A stretch of 64,000 nt of DNA from Halopseudomonas maritima (lineage in GTDB: Bacteria > Pseudomonadota > Gammaproteobacteria > Pseudomonadales > Pseudomonadaceae), in the NCBI RefSeq assembly GCF_021545785.1, contig NZ_CP079801.1:1116001-1180000 (forward strand), given 5' to 3'. The notes under the pieces are model-generated. The model saw only the letters and a list, made by a program, of their open reading frames with translations. It ran no database searches and was not told the origin of the DNA. Shown here one piece after another: positions 25,349 to 33,196 of this stretch. Both the position numbers and the translations under genes were made by a program. Position 1 is the first letter of the stretch. Each line of letters opens with the position of its first letter.

Positions 25349-27034
25349 TCAGTCCAGCGCCGAGATGCACTCTGCGCCGCTCTCCAGCCAGCCTGCGATA
25401 TCACCGCGGATACGCTTCTTGTCGAGCTTGCCGACGCTGGTCTTGGGGATATCGGAGACCACCGCGATCTGACGCGGAATGGCCCACTTGTTGATGCGTC
25501 CGTCCTCTACTGCCGGCATCAGGTGGTCGGCGATGGCCTGGGCGCTCACCGTTTGGCCGGCCGCCGGCACGATCAGCGCAAAGGGACGTTCATCCCAGCG
25601 CGGATCAGGCACACCTACCACAGCCACGTCGCCCACCAGCGGGCTGCGACTGATCAGGTCTTCCAGCTCCAGCGAGGACAGCCACTCGCCGCCGGTCTTG
25701 ATCACGTCCTTAATGCGGTCACGGATCTCGATGGTACCCGTCGGGCTGATGGTGGCCACGTCACCGGTGTGCATCCAGCCGCCGGCCCACAGCTCTTTGC
25801 TCTTTTCCGGTTCACGGTAGTAAGCCTGAGTCAGCCAGGGCGCACGCAGCACCAGTTCACCCTGGGTCACACCGTCCTTGGGCAGGAAACTGCCGTCAGC
25901 GGCAATGACCCGGGCCTCTACCAGCGGGCCCGGCACACCGGCCTTGATACGCTGGCTAGCGCGCTGCTCTTCGGTGCCTGCCTCATCTTCCAGATTGATA
26001 TAACCGGCAGAAATCAGCGGGCAGGTTTCGGACATGCCGTAGGCCGCGCTCAGATGCATACCCTTGGCCTTGGCCGCGTTGTAGAGCGAGCGATTGAGAG
26101 CGCTGCCGCCAATGATTACGCGCATACCGCCAAAATCGAAATCCTTGGCCCCTTCGGCATTCAGCACCATCTGCAGAATGGTCGGCACGCAATGCGAGAA
26201 GGTGACCTTGTGCTCCTTGATCATCTGCACCAGGCGCTCCGGCTCGTAACGACCCGGATAGACCTGCTTGATCCCCAGCATGGTCGCGGTGTACGGCAGA
26301 CCCCATGCGTGTACGTGGAACATCGGGGTGATCGGCATATACACATCGCGGTTACCCAGCAGGCGAACACTGTCCAGCGCCGCCATCGAAGACGCTTGCG
26401 CGAGGGTATGCAGTACCAGTTGGCGGTGAGAGAAATACACGCCCTTGGGGTTACCGGTAGTGCCGGTGGTATAGAACGTGGTGGCGACCGAGTTCTCGTC
26501 AAAATCAGGGAAGTCGTAGGTCGGCTCAGCGGCGGCCAGCAGCTGCTCGTACTCGCCAGCCAGGCCTGGCAGGTCCGCTGTCTTGTCTTGCTCGTCGGTC
26601 AGCAAGATAGTGGTGGTGACGGTGGTCAGCTGATCTTCGATGGCCTTGTAGATCGGCACAAACTCACTGTTGATCAGCACCACGACGTCTTCGGCGTGAT
26701 TCATCGTGTAGAGAATCTGATCCGGTGACAAACGGACGTTGATGGTGTGCATCACCGCGCCGATCATGGGCACAGCAAACATGCATTCCAGGTAACGGTG
26801 GCTGTCCCAATCCATCATTGCGACAGTATCACCCGCCTTGACGCCAGCTTTGGTCAGGGCGTTGGCAACGCGACAAATGCGCTCGTTGAAGGTGCGGTAG
26901 TCGTAGCGCACCTGGTCGCGATAGATGATTTCCTGCGTGCGCTCGTAGCGCTGACCGGTCAGAAGCAGATTCTTGATCAGCAGCGGAGTGGAATGCGCCT
27001 CATCAGCCGGCTTGAGGATACGAGTATTGAGCAT
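25349..27034 (-). CDS. medium/long-chain acyl-CoA ligase, AlkK-like
   Basis: A 561-residue AMP-forming ligase that activates fatty acids to acyl-CoA. The ATP/AMP signature is TTFYTTGTTGNPKGVYFSHR (about 180-200). Further motifs are ITPMFHVHAWGLPYTATMLG, AAYGMSETCPLISAGY, GGWMHTGDVATISPTG and RIKDVIKTGGEWLSSLELED, and the terminal catalytic lysine is in KTSVGKLDKKRIRGD. It is of the AlkK/FadD-like class found in alkane and fatty-acid users. It is divergent from the thiolase gene, suggesting shared control of fatty-acid metabolism. Confidence 0.9.
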   Translation of the reverse strand: MLNTRILKPADEAHSTPLLIKNLLLTGQRYERTQEIIYRDQVRYDYRTFNERICRVANALTKAGVKAGDTVAMMDWDSHRYLECMFAVPMIGAVMHTINVRLSPDQILYTMNHAEDVVVLINSEFVPIYKAIEDQLTTVTTTILLTDEQDKTADLPGLAGEYEQLLAAAEPTYDFPDFDENSVATTFYTTGTTGNPKGVYFSHRQLVLHTLAQASSMAALDSVRLLGNRDVYMPITPMFHVHAWGLPYTATMLGIKQVYPGRYEPERLVQMIKEHKVTFSHCVPTILQMVLNAEGAKDFDFGGMRVIIGGSALNRSLYNAAKAKGMHLSAAYGMSETCPLISAGYINLEDEAGTEEQRASQRIKAGVPGPLVEARVIAADGSFLPKDGVTQGELVLRAPWLTQAYYREPEKSKELWAGGWMHTGDVATISPTGTIEIRDRIKDVIKTGGEWLSSLELEDLISRSPLVGDVAVVGVPDPRWDERPFALIVPAAGQTVSAQAIADHLMPAVEDGRINKWAIPRQIAVVSDIPKTSVGKLDKKRIRGDIAGWLESGAECISALD

Positions 27035-27203
27035 TGAATGGCCTACTGTTTTTGGGATTGTCAGGACATGAAATCGGTCGTTGTACGCCGCCGAACCGCG
27101 ACATCTGTTTCAGCGTAGCCCAGTCAGCGCAAGCACAAATCATCATACGGATTTTCTTTGGCACCATCATGCGTATAATTGTAAACAAAAGTCGATTTAT
27201 GAC

Positions 27204-27217
27204 TGAACTGCCGTTCA
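27204..27217. promoter_or_regulatory. palindrome in the ligase/thiolase divergent region
   Basis: TGAAC-TGCC-GTTCA, a perfect 5-bp inverted repeat 45 bp before the thiolase ATG. It is loosely similar to PsrA-type fatty-acid operators but not a match to their consensus. Assignment is tentative. Confidence 0.3.
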
Positions 27218-27261
27218 TAGTTTCAAGAAGATAATCACACCCGCTAATCAGGAGCCGAAAA

Positions 27262-28443
27262 ATGTCGGATCAAAGCATTGTCATCGTCAGTGGCGCACGC
27301 ACCCCCATGGGTGGTTTTCAAGGCAGCCTGTCGGCTCTCAGCGCCACTGAGCTTGGCGCGCTGAGCATTCGCGAAGCCGTCGCCCGCGCCGGCATCGACG
27401 CCGCCGACGTGCAGGAAGTCATCATGGGCTGCGTACTGCCCGCCGGCCTCAAGCAAGGCCCGGCTCGCCAGGCCAGCCTGGGCGCCGGTCTGCCGGCAGC
27501 AACCGGCTGCACCACCATCAACAAGCTGTGTGGCTCCGGCATGAAAGCCGTGATGCAGGCGCACGACGCGCTCAAGGCGGGCAGCAATCAGGTGATGGTA
27601 GCTGGTGGCATGGAAAGCATGTCCAACGCACCGTACATCATTGAGAAGGCGCGCACCGGCCTGCGCATGGGACACGGCGAAATCAAGGACCATATGTTCC
27701 TCGATGGTCTGGAGGACGCCCGCACCGGTCGCCTGATGGGCTCATTCGCCCAGGACACCGCCGATCAGTACGGTCTGAACCGTGAAGACATGGACGCCTA
27801 TGCTATCGAGTCGCTCAAGCGCGCGCAGGCGGCCATCGAGGCAGGCACTCTGGCCAAGGAGATCGTTCCGGTTACCGTCAAGACCCGCAAGGGCGAGGTG
27901 GTGGTCAAAGACGACGAGCAGCCGCTGAACGCCAATCTGGACAAGATCCCGGGCCTCAAGCCCGCCTTCAAAAAAGACGGCACCATTACTGCAGCCAATG
28001 CCAGCTCCATCTCTGATGGCGCCAGCGCTCTGGTGATGATGACCGCCGGTGAGGCCGAGCGCCGTGGTCTCAAGCCGCTGGCTCGTATCGTTGCTCACGC
28101 CACCCAGAGCCAGGACCCCAGCGAGTTCACACTGGCTCCCATCGGCGCCATGACCAATCTGTTCAACAAGACCGGCTGGAGCGCGGCCGATGTCGACCTG
28201 TTCGAGATCAACGAAGCCTTTGCCATGGTGACCATGCTGGCCATGCGTGAGCACGGTCTGGACCACGCCAAGGTCAACATCTACGGCGGCGCCTGCGCCC
28301 AGGGCCATCCGGTTGGCTCCACCGGCTCGCGGATCATCATCACCCTGATCAACGCCCTGCAACAGACCGGCGGTAAGCGCGGGGTTGCCTCGCTGTGTAT
28401 CGGTGGTGGTGAGGCGACGGCAGTTGCCATCGAATTGGTCTGA
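27262..28443 (+). CDS. acetyl-CoA C-acetyltransferase (thiolase)
   Basis: A 393-residue biosynthetic-type thiolase. The acyl-enzyme cysteine is in INKLCGSGMKAVMQAHDAL (about residue 90), GGMESMSNAPYI follows, and the C-terminal signatures GGACAQGHPVGSTGSRI (catalytic His) and CIGGGEATAVAIE (second Cys) are intact. It condenses two acetyl-CoA or cleaves acetoacetyl-CoA. CAGGAG lies before the ATG. Divergent from the acyl-CoA ligase; a hairpin-rich repeat starts 9 bp after its stop. Confidence 0.93.
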   Translation: MSDQSIVIVSGARTPMGGFQGSLSALSATELGALSIREAVARAGIDAADVQEVIMGCVLPAGLKQGPARQASLGAGLPAATGCTTINKLCGSGMKAVMQAHDALKAGSNQVMVAGGMESMSNAPYIIEKARTGLRMGHGEIKDHMFLDGLEDARTGRLMGSFAQDTADQYGLNREDMDAYAIESLKRAQAAIEAGTLAKEIVPVTVKTRKGEVVVKDDEQPLNANLDKIPGLKPAFKKDGTITAANASSISDGASALVMMTAGEAERRGLKPLARIVAHATQSQDPSEFTLAPIGAMTNLFNKTGWSAADVDLFEINEAFAMVTMLAMREHGLDHAKVNIYGGACAQGHPVGSTGSRIIITLINALQQTGGKRGVASLCIGGGEATAVAIELV

Positions 28444-28451
28444 GGCTGTTT

Positions 28452-28718
28452 CCGAAAGCACCGATGGTGAAGTGTGCACATGGGGTTCGTCCCGTTTACG
28501 CGGGCGAGTAGCGCAGATTTATCGGGAAAAAGAGTCATAGGATGTCTGAGGAGCGTAGCGACGAGTTTTATGACTCCCCGATAAATCGAGCAACGCAGCG
28601 AACCCGAAGGGCCGCGTAGTCGGGTGCCCCGGGGGATCGCTAAGGGGGGCTGGGCAAGCAGCCCCCCTTGGCTCGCCGTGAAAGGCGAAAAGCTGACTCA
28701 AATACAGCACTATGCAAC
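28452..28718 (-). repeat. 267-bp hairpin-rich dispersed repeat, copy B
   Basis: Inverted copy of 17608-17872. The conserved blocks and the central loop (CGTCGCTACGCTCCTCAGACAT read on the minus strand, 28542-28563) match copy A. The stem around the loop is GATTTATCGGG/CCCGATAAATC (28516-28526 with 28577-28587) plus GAGTCAT/ATGACTC (28532-28538 with 28570-28576). That is 18 bp of pairing whose sequence is unlike copy A. It lies between the convergent thiolase and TonB-receptor genes. Confidence 0.85.
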
Positions 28719-28765
28719 AGTCGATCGACAGGGAGCCTCTCCCAATTAATCCGGCAGAAACAAAA

Positions 28766-28795
28766 AAACGGCCAACCCTCGCGGGTTGGCCGTTT
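28766..28795 (-). terminator. terminator of the TonB-receptor gene
   Basis: AAACGGCCAACCC / GGGTTGGCCGTTT, 13-bp stem, loop of 4, followed on the minus strand by TTTTTTT (complement of 28762-28768). It can also act for the converging thiolase. Confidence 0.9.
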
Positions 28796-28812
28796 TGCGT
28801 AGCGGCAAACGC

Positions 28813-30777
28813 CTAGAACCGCATCGCCATGCCCAAACGGATTTCACGGCCTGGCTCGTAAGCTCCGATCACCCCGGCGTAGCCCGGCACGCCTTCAAAG
28901 TCGGCGTTGCTGGCCTGATCCAGGTACTGCTTGTCGAACAGGTTCTTGACCGTCAGCGACAGGGTCAGGCGTTCGTCGTCGAGGACCATCCAGTTGGCGT
29001 AAAGGTCTTGCACGCCGTAACCGGGCTTGTCGACTTCACCCACCAGCGTATCCATCGAGACACGCTCGACAAAGCGACCCTGCCAGCCCATTTCCAGCGC
29101 GTCGCTGAAGCGATAGTCAGCGCTCATGGTCCAGGTGTCACCAATGGTGGTGCCCAGACTATTGTGCTGCCACATGTTCAGGTCGTAGCCGTCGTTCAGG
29201 TCGGTGTCATTGTGGTGATAGCTCATACCGACACTTAGCTGGGTCCAGCGATAGGCGGTTTCTAGCAGGTAGCCATTGGACTCCAGATCACCCGCGTTTT
29301 CATAGATGCGTGGACGCGGCTCCGGATCGCCGATGGCGTCCTGAATCTTCGAGCGATAGTACTTACCGGACAGCAACCAGCCACCATTGATGTAGTCGAA
29401 GCCAATCTCGTTGCTGCGCGCCTTCTCGGGCTTGAGGTTCGGGTCCAGCGGCGCGAAGTCGACCTTGAAGCCGTCACGAATCTGCGGCCCGCGGAACGCT
29501 CGTGCGTGAGAAACCCACAGGCCCAGGTTGTCGGTGGCCTGGAAGCGCAAGCTGGTATTGGGGCTGAAGCCGCTTTCGCGGAAGCGCTCGCCCAGGTTGC
29601 CGTCGAGCTGGTAACGGTCATAGCGCCCGCCCAGGCCCAGCAGCCAACGTTCGCCCAGACTCCAGTAATCCTGCACGAAGACACCGTAAACCTTGCCCTT
29701 CTGCTCGCTTGCATCCGGATTGCTGCCCGGACCGGCAATCAGGCTGTCGCGACGGTAATCAACGCCGTAGGTCAGTTCATGGCCGCCCAAACGGCTGGTG
29801 TTACGCACATCACCACCCCAGGACTGGGTTTGCGCACCATAAATGCCCCAACGACCGATGACGTTCTGCTCCAACTGATTCTCGGTGTGGTAGGCCGACA
29901 CCTCCAGGTGCAGCAGCGGGTTGTCGCTGGGGGCCAGTTCATAGCCGACATTCCAGGTTTCACGCACATTTTCCAACGGATAGCTGGGGTTCCAGTTGCT
30001 GGCGACCCACTGCGGGCGCTGGTTGCGCAGCCCGGTATCCTCGCGCCGTTCATAGCTCAGGCGCACGGTCTGAGCCTCGGTCAGATGCCCCACCACCTTG
30101 CCAAAGCCAAGTGACTGCCGCGCACCGGTGGCGGGTACGGTGTCGCCGTTGCCGTCCTCGTAGTCATCCAGATCCTGGTAGGTGGCCATCAGCATGCCGG
30201 ACCAGGCATCGTTGAGCCGGCCAAACAGGGTACCGTTGCCCTTGAAGCCTTCGGCGTTACTGAAGTAGGTGGTCTTGAGCAAGGCGCCAGCGGACTCGCC
30301 CGGACGCAGCAGGTCTTCCGGGTCTTTGGTCTCAAAGCGGATGGCACCACCCAGCGCACCTGGGCCTGCCAAGGCGTCAGGCGTACCGGCCTTGACGTCG
30401 ACCGCCTTCAGCAGCTCAGGCTCGACATTGATCCGTCCGGTGTGGTGAAAGGTCTGGCCGACCTGCTGGGCACCATCGATGCTGATGTTCACCATGGTGT
30501 CTTCAAGGCCGCGCAGATAGAGCTTCTGCGCCACGCTGTGGCCGCCGCCGACACTAACCTCTGGCTCGGAGGCAAAAACGTCTTCCAGGTCAGTGGCCTG
30601 GAAGTGCTCCAGGGTTTCGCTGGTAATCTCAGCCTGCTGGATGTGCTGGCCGGTCACATCCAGGGTTGGCAGTTCGGCAGGCTCATCGGCCTGGGCACTG
30701 GCTGCAGCCAGTGCGAGCGCTAGAGAACAAAGACGGAATGGCAGGCCGACGCGACCTGCTGTGGAGTAACGGTGCAT
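28813..30777 (-). CDS. TonB-dependent outer-membrane receptor, probably siderophore/iron
   Basis: A 654-residue TonB-dependent receptor. Signal peptide from ATG 30777 ending ASAQA; the TonB-box-like segment is near LPTLDVTG. The plug domain has VAQKLYLRGLEDTMVNISIDG and DALAGPGALGGAIRFETKD. A 22-strand-type barrel follows, including NTSLRFQATDNLGLWVSHARAF and terminating REIRLGMAMRF with C-terminal Phe. It follows a response-regulator/kinase pair in the same direction, the arrangement of PfeRSA and PirRSA. A Fur-like box lies just upstream. Ferric siderophore uptake is inferred; other TonB substrates remain possible. Confidence 0.88.
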   Translation of the reverse strand: MHRYSTAGRVGLPFRLCSLALALAAASAQADEPAELPTLDVTGQHIQQAEITSETLEHFQATDLEDVFASEPEVSVGGGHSVAQKLYLRGLEDTMVNISIDGAQQVGQTFHHTGRINVEPELLKAVDVKAGTPDALAGPGALGGAIRFETKDPEDLLRPGESAGALLKTTYFSNAEGFKGNGTLFGRLNDAWSGMLMATYQDLDDYEDGNGDTVPATGARQSLGFGKVVGHLTEAQTVRLSYERREDTGLRNQRPQWVASNWNPSYPLENVRETWNVGYELAPSDNPLLHLEVSAYHTENQLEQNVIGRWGIYGAQTQSWGGDVRNTSRLGGHELTYGVDYRRDSLIAGPGSNPDASEQKGKVYGVFVQDYWSLGERWLLGLGGRYDRYQLDGNLGERFRESGFSPNTSLRFQATDNLGLWVSHARAFRGPQIRDGFKVDFAPLDPNLKPEKARSNEIGFDYINGGWLLSGKYYRSKIQDAIGDPEPRPRIYENAGDLESNGYLLETAYRWTQLSVGMSYHHNDTDLNDGYDLNMWQHNSLGTTIGDTWTMSADYRFSDALEMGWQGRFVERVSMDTLVGEVDKPGYGVQDLYANWMVLDDERLTLSLTVKNLFDKQYLDQASNADFEGVPGYAGVIGAYEPGREIRLGMAMRF

Positions 30778-30800
30778 ACTGCATCCTCTGCATAGTTGTT

Positions 30801-30821
30801 GGCATGTATTCTTATTTGCGC
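30801..30821 (-). promoter_or_regulatory. Fur-like box upstream of the receptor gene
   Basis: On the minus strand: GCGCAAATAAGAATACATGCC. It shares GCAAATAAGAAT exactly with the site upstream of the response-regulator gene (32926-32950), and resembles the Pseudomonas Fur-box half GCAAATGAGAAT. Confidence 0.55.
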
Positions 30822-30875
30822 AACATTCTTGTTTAGCAGAGAGATAAATCAAACCGCTTTTACATTTGTTACCTT

Positions 30876-32222
30876 TCAGCGCTTGGCCAAGCGGATAGCC
30901 ATGCACAGGCCGCCAGTGTCCGCCGCACGGGCTGCGATGCTGCCACCGGTGGCCATGATCTGTCGCCGTGCCAGCGCCAGCCCCAGCCCGAAACCTGCGC
31001 GTTCGGCCGTCCCTGACGCGGCTTGCGGGGCACGGAAGAACGGCTGAAAGATCTCTTCCAGCAGCTCACCCGCTACGCCCTTGCCCTGGTCGGTGATAGT
31101 CAGCAGCCAGCTGTCTGGTGCCTCATGCAACGCCAACTGGACCACACCCCCTGCAGGTGTGTGGTCCAGCGCATTGCGCAGTACATTCTCGATAGCCTGG
31201 CCCAATGCTCGATGGCTACTTCGTGCCAAAGGGGCGACTGGCGGCAGCGACACCTCCAACCGGCGGTCGGCGAATTCGAAACGGGCGTCGTCAATCAGAC
31301 TGTCCAGCAGCTCGGTCAGGTCCAGCGACTCGTCACGCAGCACCGGCGCTTCCTGCTCGATCCAGCTCAGGGTCAAGGCATCCTCGACCAGCTGGCGCAT
31401 GCCGTTACACTCCCCGTGAATGCGCTCCAGCAGGACCGCACTGCCACCCTGCTGGCGCGCCAGGCTGACGGCCATTTCGATCCGCGTGAGCGGCGTGCGC
31501 AGCTCGTGGGACATATCCGCCAGCCGTTGACGCTGATGCAGGATCAACTCCTCGGTACGCTCGGCCATCGCATCAAAGACCCTGGCCAAGCCGGCCAGCT
31601 CGTCCTTGCGACCGCGCAGCTCATCACCCACGCGGGCGCTGTAGTCACCATCGCGAAAACGCCGGGTCGCCAGCTCCAGCCTGCGCAGTGGGTGCATCAG
31701 ATGGCGATAGAGCAACAGGCAAATGACCAACAGTACGGTAAAGGGCAGCACCACCTGCAGCAGCACACGCGAGTGGGTCCAGTAGTTGCCGGGACGCATG
31801 CGCTGCGGCAACTTGATGAGAAAGCGCGTATGCCCATCAGCAAAGGGCACATCCATCACCGGGTTTTCGGCAAAGTAGAGGTGGATCTTCCATGACAGAT
31901 CACGCCCGAGCGCAATGCCGTCATCATAACCTGCGGGCACGACCGTGCCGCCCAGCGGCGTCAGCTGCGTGCGCACCACGCCGGCCCAGGTGTTCTCCTG
32001 CTGCTGCAAGGTCTCCAGCCAGCGCGCCAGCGCCTGTTCATCCCCGGCGTTGTGCAGCGCCTCAGCCTGCGCCGCATAATTGCGCAAGGTTTTTTGATGC
32101 CCCTCATCTATGAAGCTCATCGCTTCTTCCGTCTGCAGGGCCAGTTGGGAAATAGACCAGAACAGCACCAGCATGCCCACCACCAACGTCAGACATAGCT
32201 TCCACCACAAGCGCCGATTCAT
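30876..32222 (-). CDS. sensor histidine kinase, PfeS-like
   Basis: A 448-residue membrane kinase. Transmembrane helices at about 9-28 and 155-177 bracket a periplasmic sensor of about 125 residues. HAMP follows (PLRRLELATRRFRDGDYSAR), then the H-box MSHELRTPLTRIEMAV, the N-box ALGQAIENVLRNALDHTP, and the G-boxes ITDQGKGVAGELLEEIF and GFGLGLALARRQI. It overlaps the response-regulator gene by 4 bp. The periplasmic domain presumably detects a ferric ligand, as in PfeS. Confidence 0.9.
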   Translation of the reverse strand: MNRRLWWKLCLTLVVGMLVLFWSISQLALQTEEAMSFIDEGHQKTLRNYAAQAEALHNAGDEQALARWLETLQQQENTWAGVVRTQLTPLGGTVVPAGYDDGIALGRDLSWKIHLYFAENPVMDVPFADGHTRFLIKLPQRMRPGNYWTHSRVLLQVVLPFTVLLVICLLLYRHLMHPLRRLELATRRFRDGDYSARVGDELRGRKDELAGLARVFDAMAERTEELILHQRQRLADMSHELRTPLTRIEMAVSLARQQGGSAVLLERIHGECNGMRQLVEDALTLSWIEQEAPVLRDESLDLTELLDSLIDDARFEFADRRLEVSLPPVAPLARSSHRALGQAIENVLRNALDHTPAGGVVQLALHEAPDSWLLTITDQGKGVAGELLEEIFQPFFRAPQAASGTAERAGFGLGLALARRQIMATGGSIAARAADTGGLCMAIRLAKR

Positions 32223-32911
32223 GCGAACAGATACCCCCTGCCATGCTGGGTCTGCAGCACATCCCCCAAGCCGGCATCAATCAGGCGCCGCCGGATACGG
32301 CTGATGTGCATGTCCAGGCTGCGGTCGTAACGACTGAACTCGCGATCCAGCACCACACGGTAAAGGTACGGCTTGGAGAGCACCTCGCCGCGCTGAGCGA
32401 CCAGTTGCCAGAGCAGGCGAAACTGCAGCGGTGTCAGGTCTAGACGTACACCGCCGGCCTCGGCCCATTGCTGCGCACGATCCAGACGCAGCGAACCAAC
32501 CGTCAGTTGCTCCGGTTCGGCCTGCCGCGCACCAACCGGGCGCACACGACGCAGCACCGCATCGATGCGCAGCTGCAATTCTTCCAGGCTGTAGGGCTTG
32601 GCCAGATAGTCATCTGCGCCGTGGCGCAACCCGCGAATGCGTTCTTCTTCCGCGTTGGAAGCAGTGACCATGATGACCGGCATGCGGCTGTGCTGACGCA
32701 GGCGCTTAAGCAGACTAAAGCCGTTCAGCCCTGGCAACTTGACGTCCAGCAGCAACAGGTCGTGCTGTTCGCGCAGCGCCAGCTCCAGCCCCGCAGTGCC
32801 GTCACCGCAGCACTGCACCGCATACCCGGTGTGCTCCAGCAACTGGCCCAGCTGACCGCTCAGCTGCCGGTCGTCCTCAACAATCAGAATGTGTCCCAAC
32901 GGCGCCGGCAT
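32219..32911 (-). CDS. OmpR-family response regulator, PfeR-like
   Basis: A 230-residue regulator. The receiver (1-120) has acidic pocket IVEDDRQL, phosphorylatable Asp in DLLLLDVKLPG (about residue 51), and Lys in DYLAKPYSLEEL. The C-terminal winged helix has LTPLQFRLLWQLVAQRGEVL and YDRSLDMHISRIRRRL. GGAGG precedes the ATG at 32911. First gene of the regulator-kinase-receptor operon, with a Fur-like box in its promoter region. Confidence 0.92.
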   Translation of the reverse strand: MPAPLGHILIVEDDRQLSGQLGQLLEHTGYAVQCCGDGTAGLELALREQHDLLLLDVKLPGLNGFSLLKRLRQHSRMPVIMVTASNAEEERIRGLRHGADDYLAKPYSLEELQLRIDAVLRRVRPVGARQAEPEQLTVGSLRLDRAQQWAEAGGVRLDLTPLQFRLLWQLVAQRGEVLSKPYLYRVVLDREFSRYDRSLDMHISRIRRRLIDAGLGDVLQTQHGRGYLFA

Positions 32912-32925
32912 GCTGCGCCCTCCTT

Positions 32926-32950
32926 GCAAATAAGAATGCGCATCATATCC
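32926..32950 (+). promoter_or_regulatory. Fur-like box upstream of the regulator operon
   Basis: GCAAATAAGAATGCGCATCATATCC, close to the pseudomonad Fur consensus (GCAAATGAGAATnATTATC-like) and sharing a 12-base core with the box upstream of the receptor gene. Iron repression of the operon is inferred. Confidence 0.55.
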
Positions 32951-33000
32951 AAATGACAATCAAACGCCCAGCTGACGACCTCGCACCACGTCAGGGCGTG

Positions 33001-33015
33001 GCACCAAAAAAGTGC
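33001..33015 (+). promoter_or_regulatory. NtrC-type enhancer site
   Basis: GCACCAAAAAAGTGC, a GCAC-N7-GTGC dyad matching the NtrC consensus GCACYAnnnTRGTGC at all but the central T. It is about 100 bp upstream of the -24 element at 33117. Confidence 0.7.
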
Positions 33016-33116
33016 GCACCATTTCAGGGAAGCCCCGCCTCCGGCTCTCGCCACAACCACTGCCAACCCTGCTGAAACGCGCTCTGCAGCTGACATTGTC
33101 ACGCATTGTCAAACAT

Positions 33117-33131
33117 TGGCACGTTCCCTGC
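33117..33131 (+). promoter_or_regulatory. sigma-54 promoter of urtABCDE
   Basis: TGGCACGTTCCCTGC: GG and GC separated by 10 bases, matching TGGCACGnnnnTTGC with one mismatch. With the NtrC-like dyad upstream this points to nitrogen-limited induction. Confidence 0.8.
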
Positions 33132-33196
33132 TCTCTGCTCTGCAGGCGGCGAAACACCTGCCGGCACTCCAGACAACAACAGAGAAGGAAAGGAAC

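Noticed and set aside
27034..27234. 66-residue plus-strand frame between the ligase and thiolase genes
   Set aside because: Starts within the ligase start region, no ribosome-binding site, no recognisable content; the region is a divergent promoter.
28519..28710. 63-residue open frame across repeat copy B
   Set aside because: Same reasoning as copy A; conservation follows hairpin structure and not codons.
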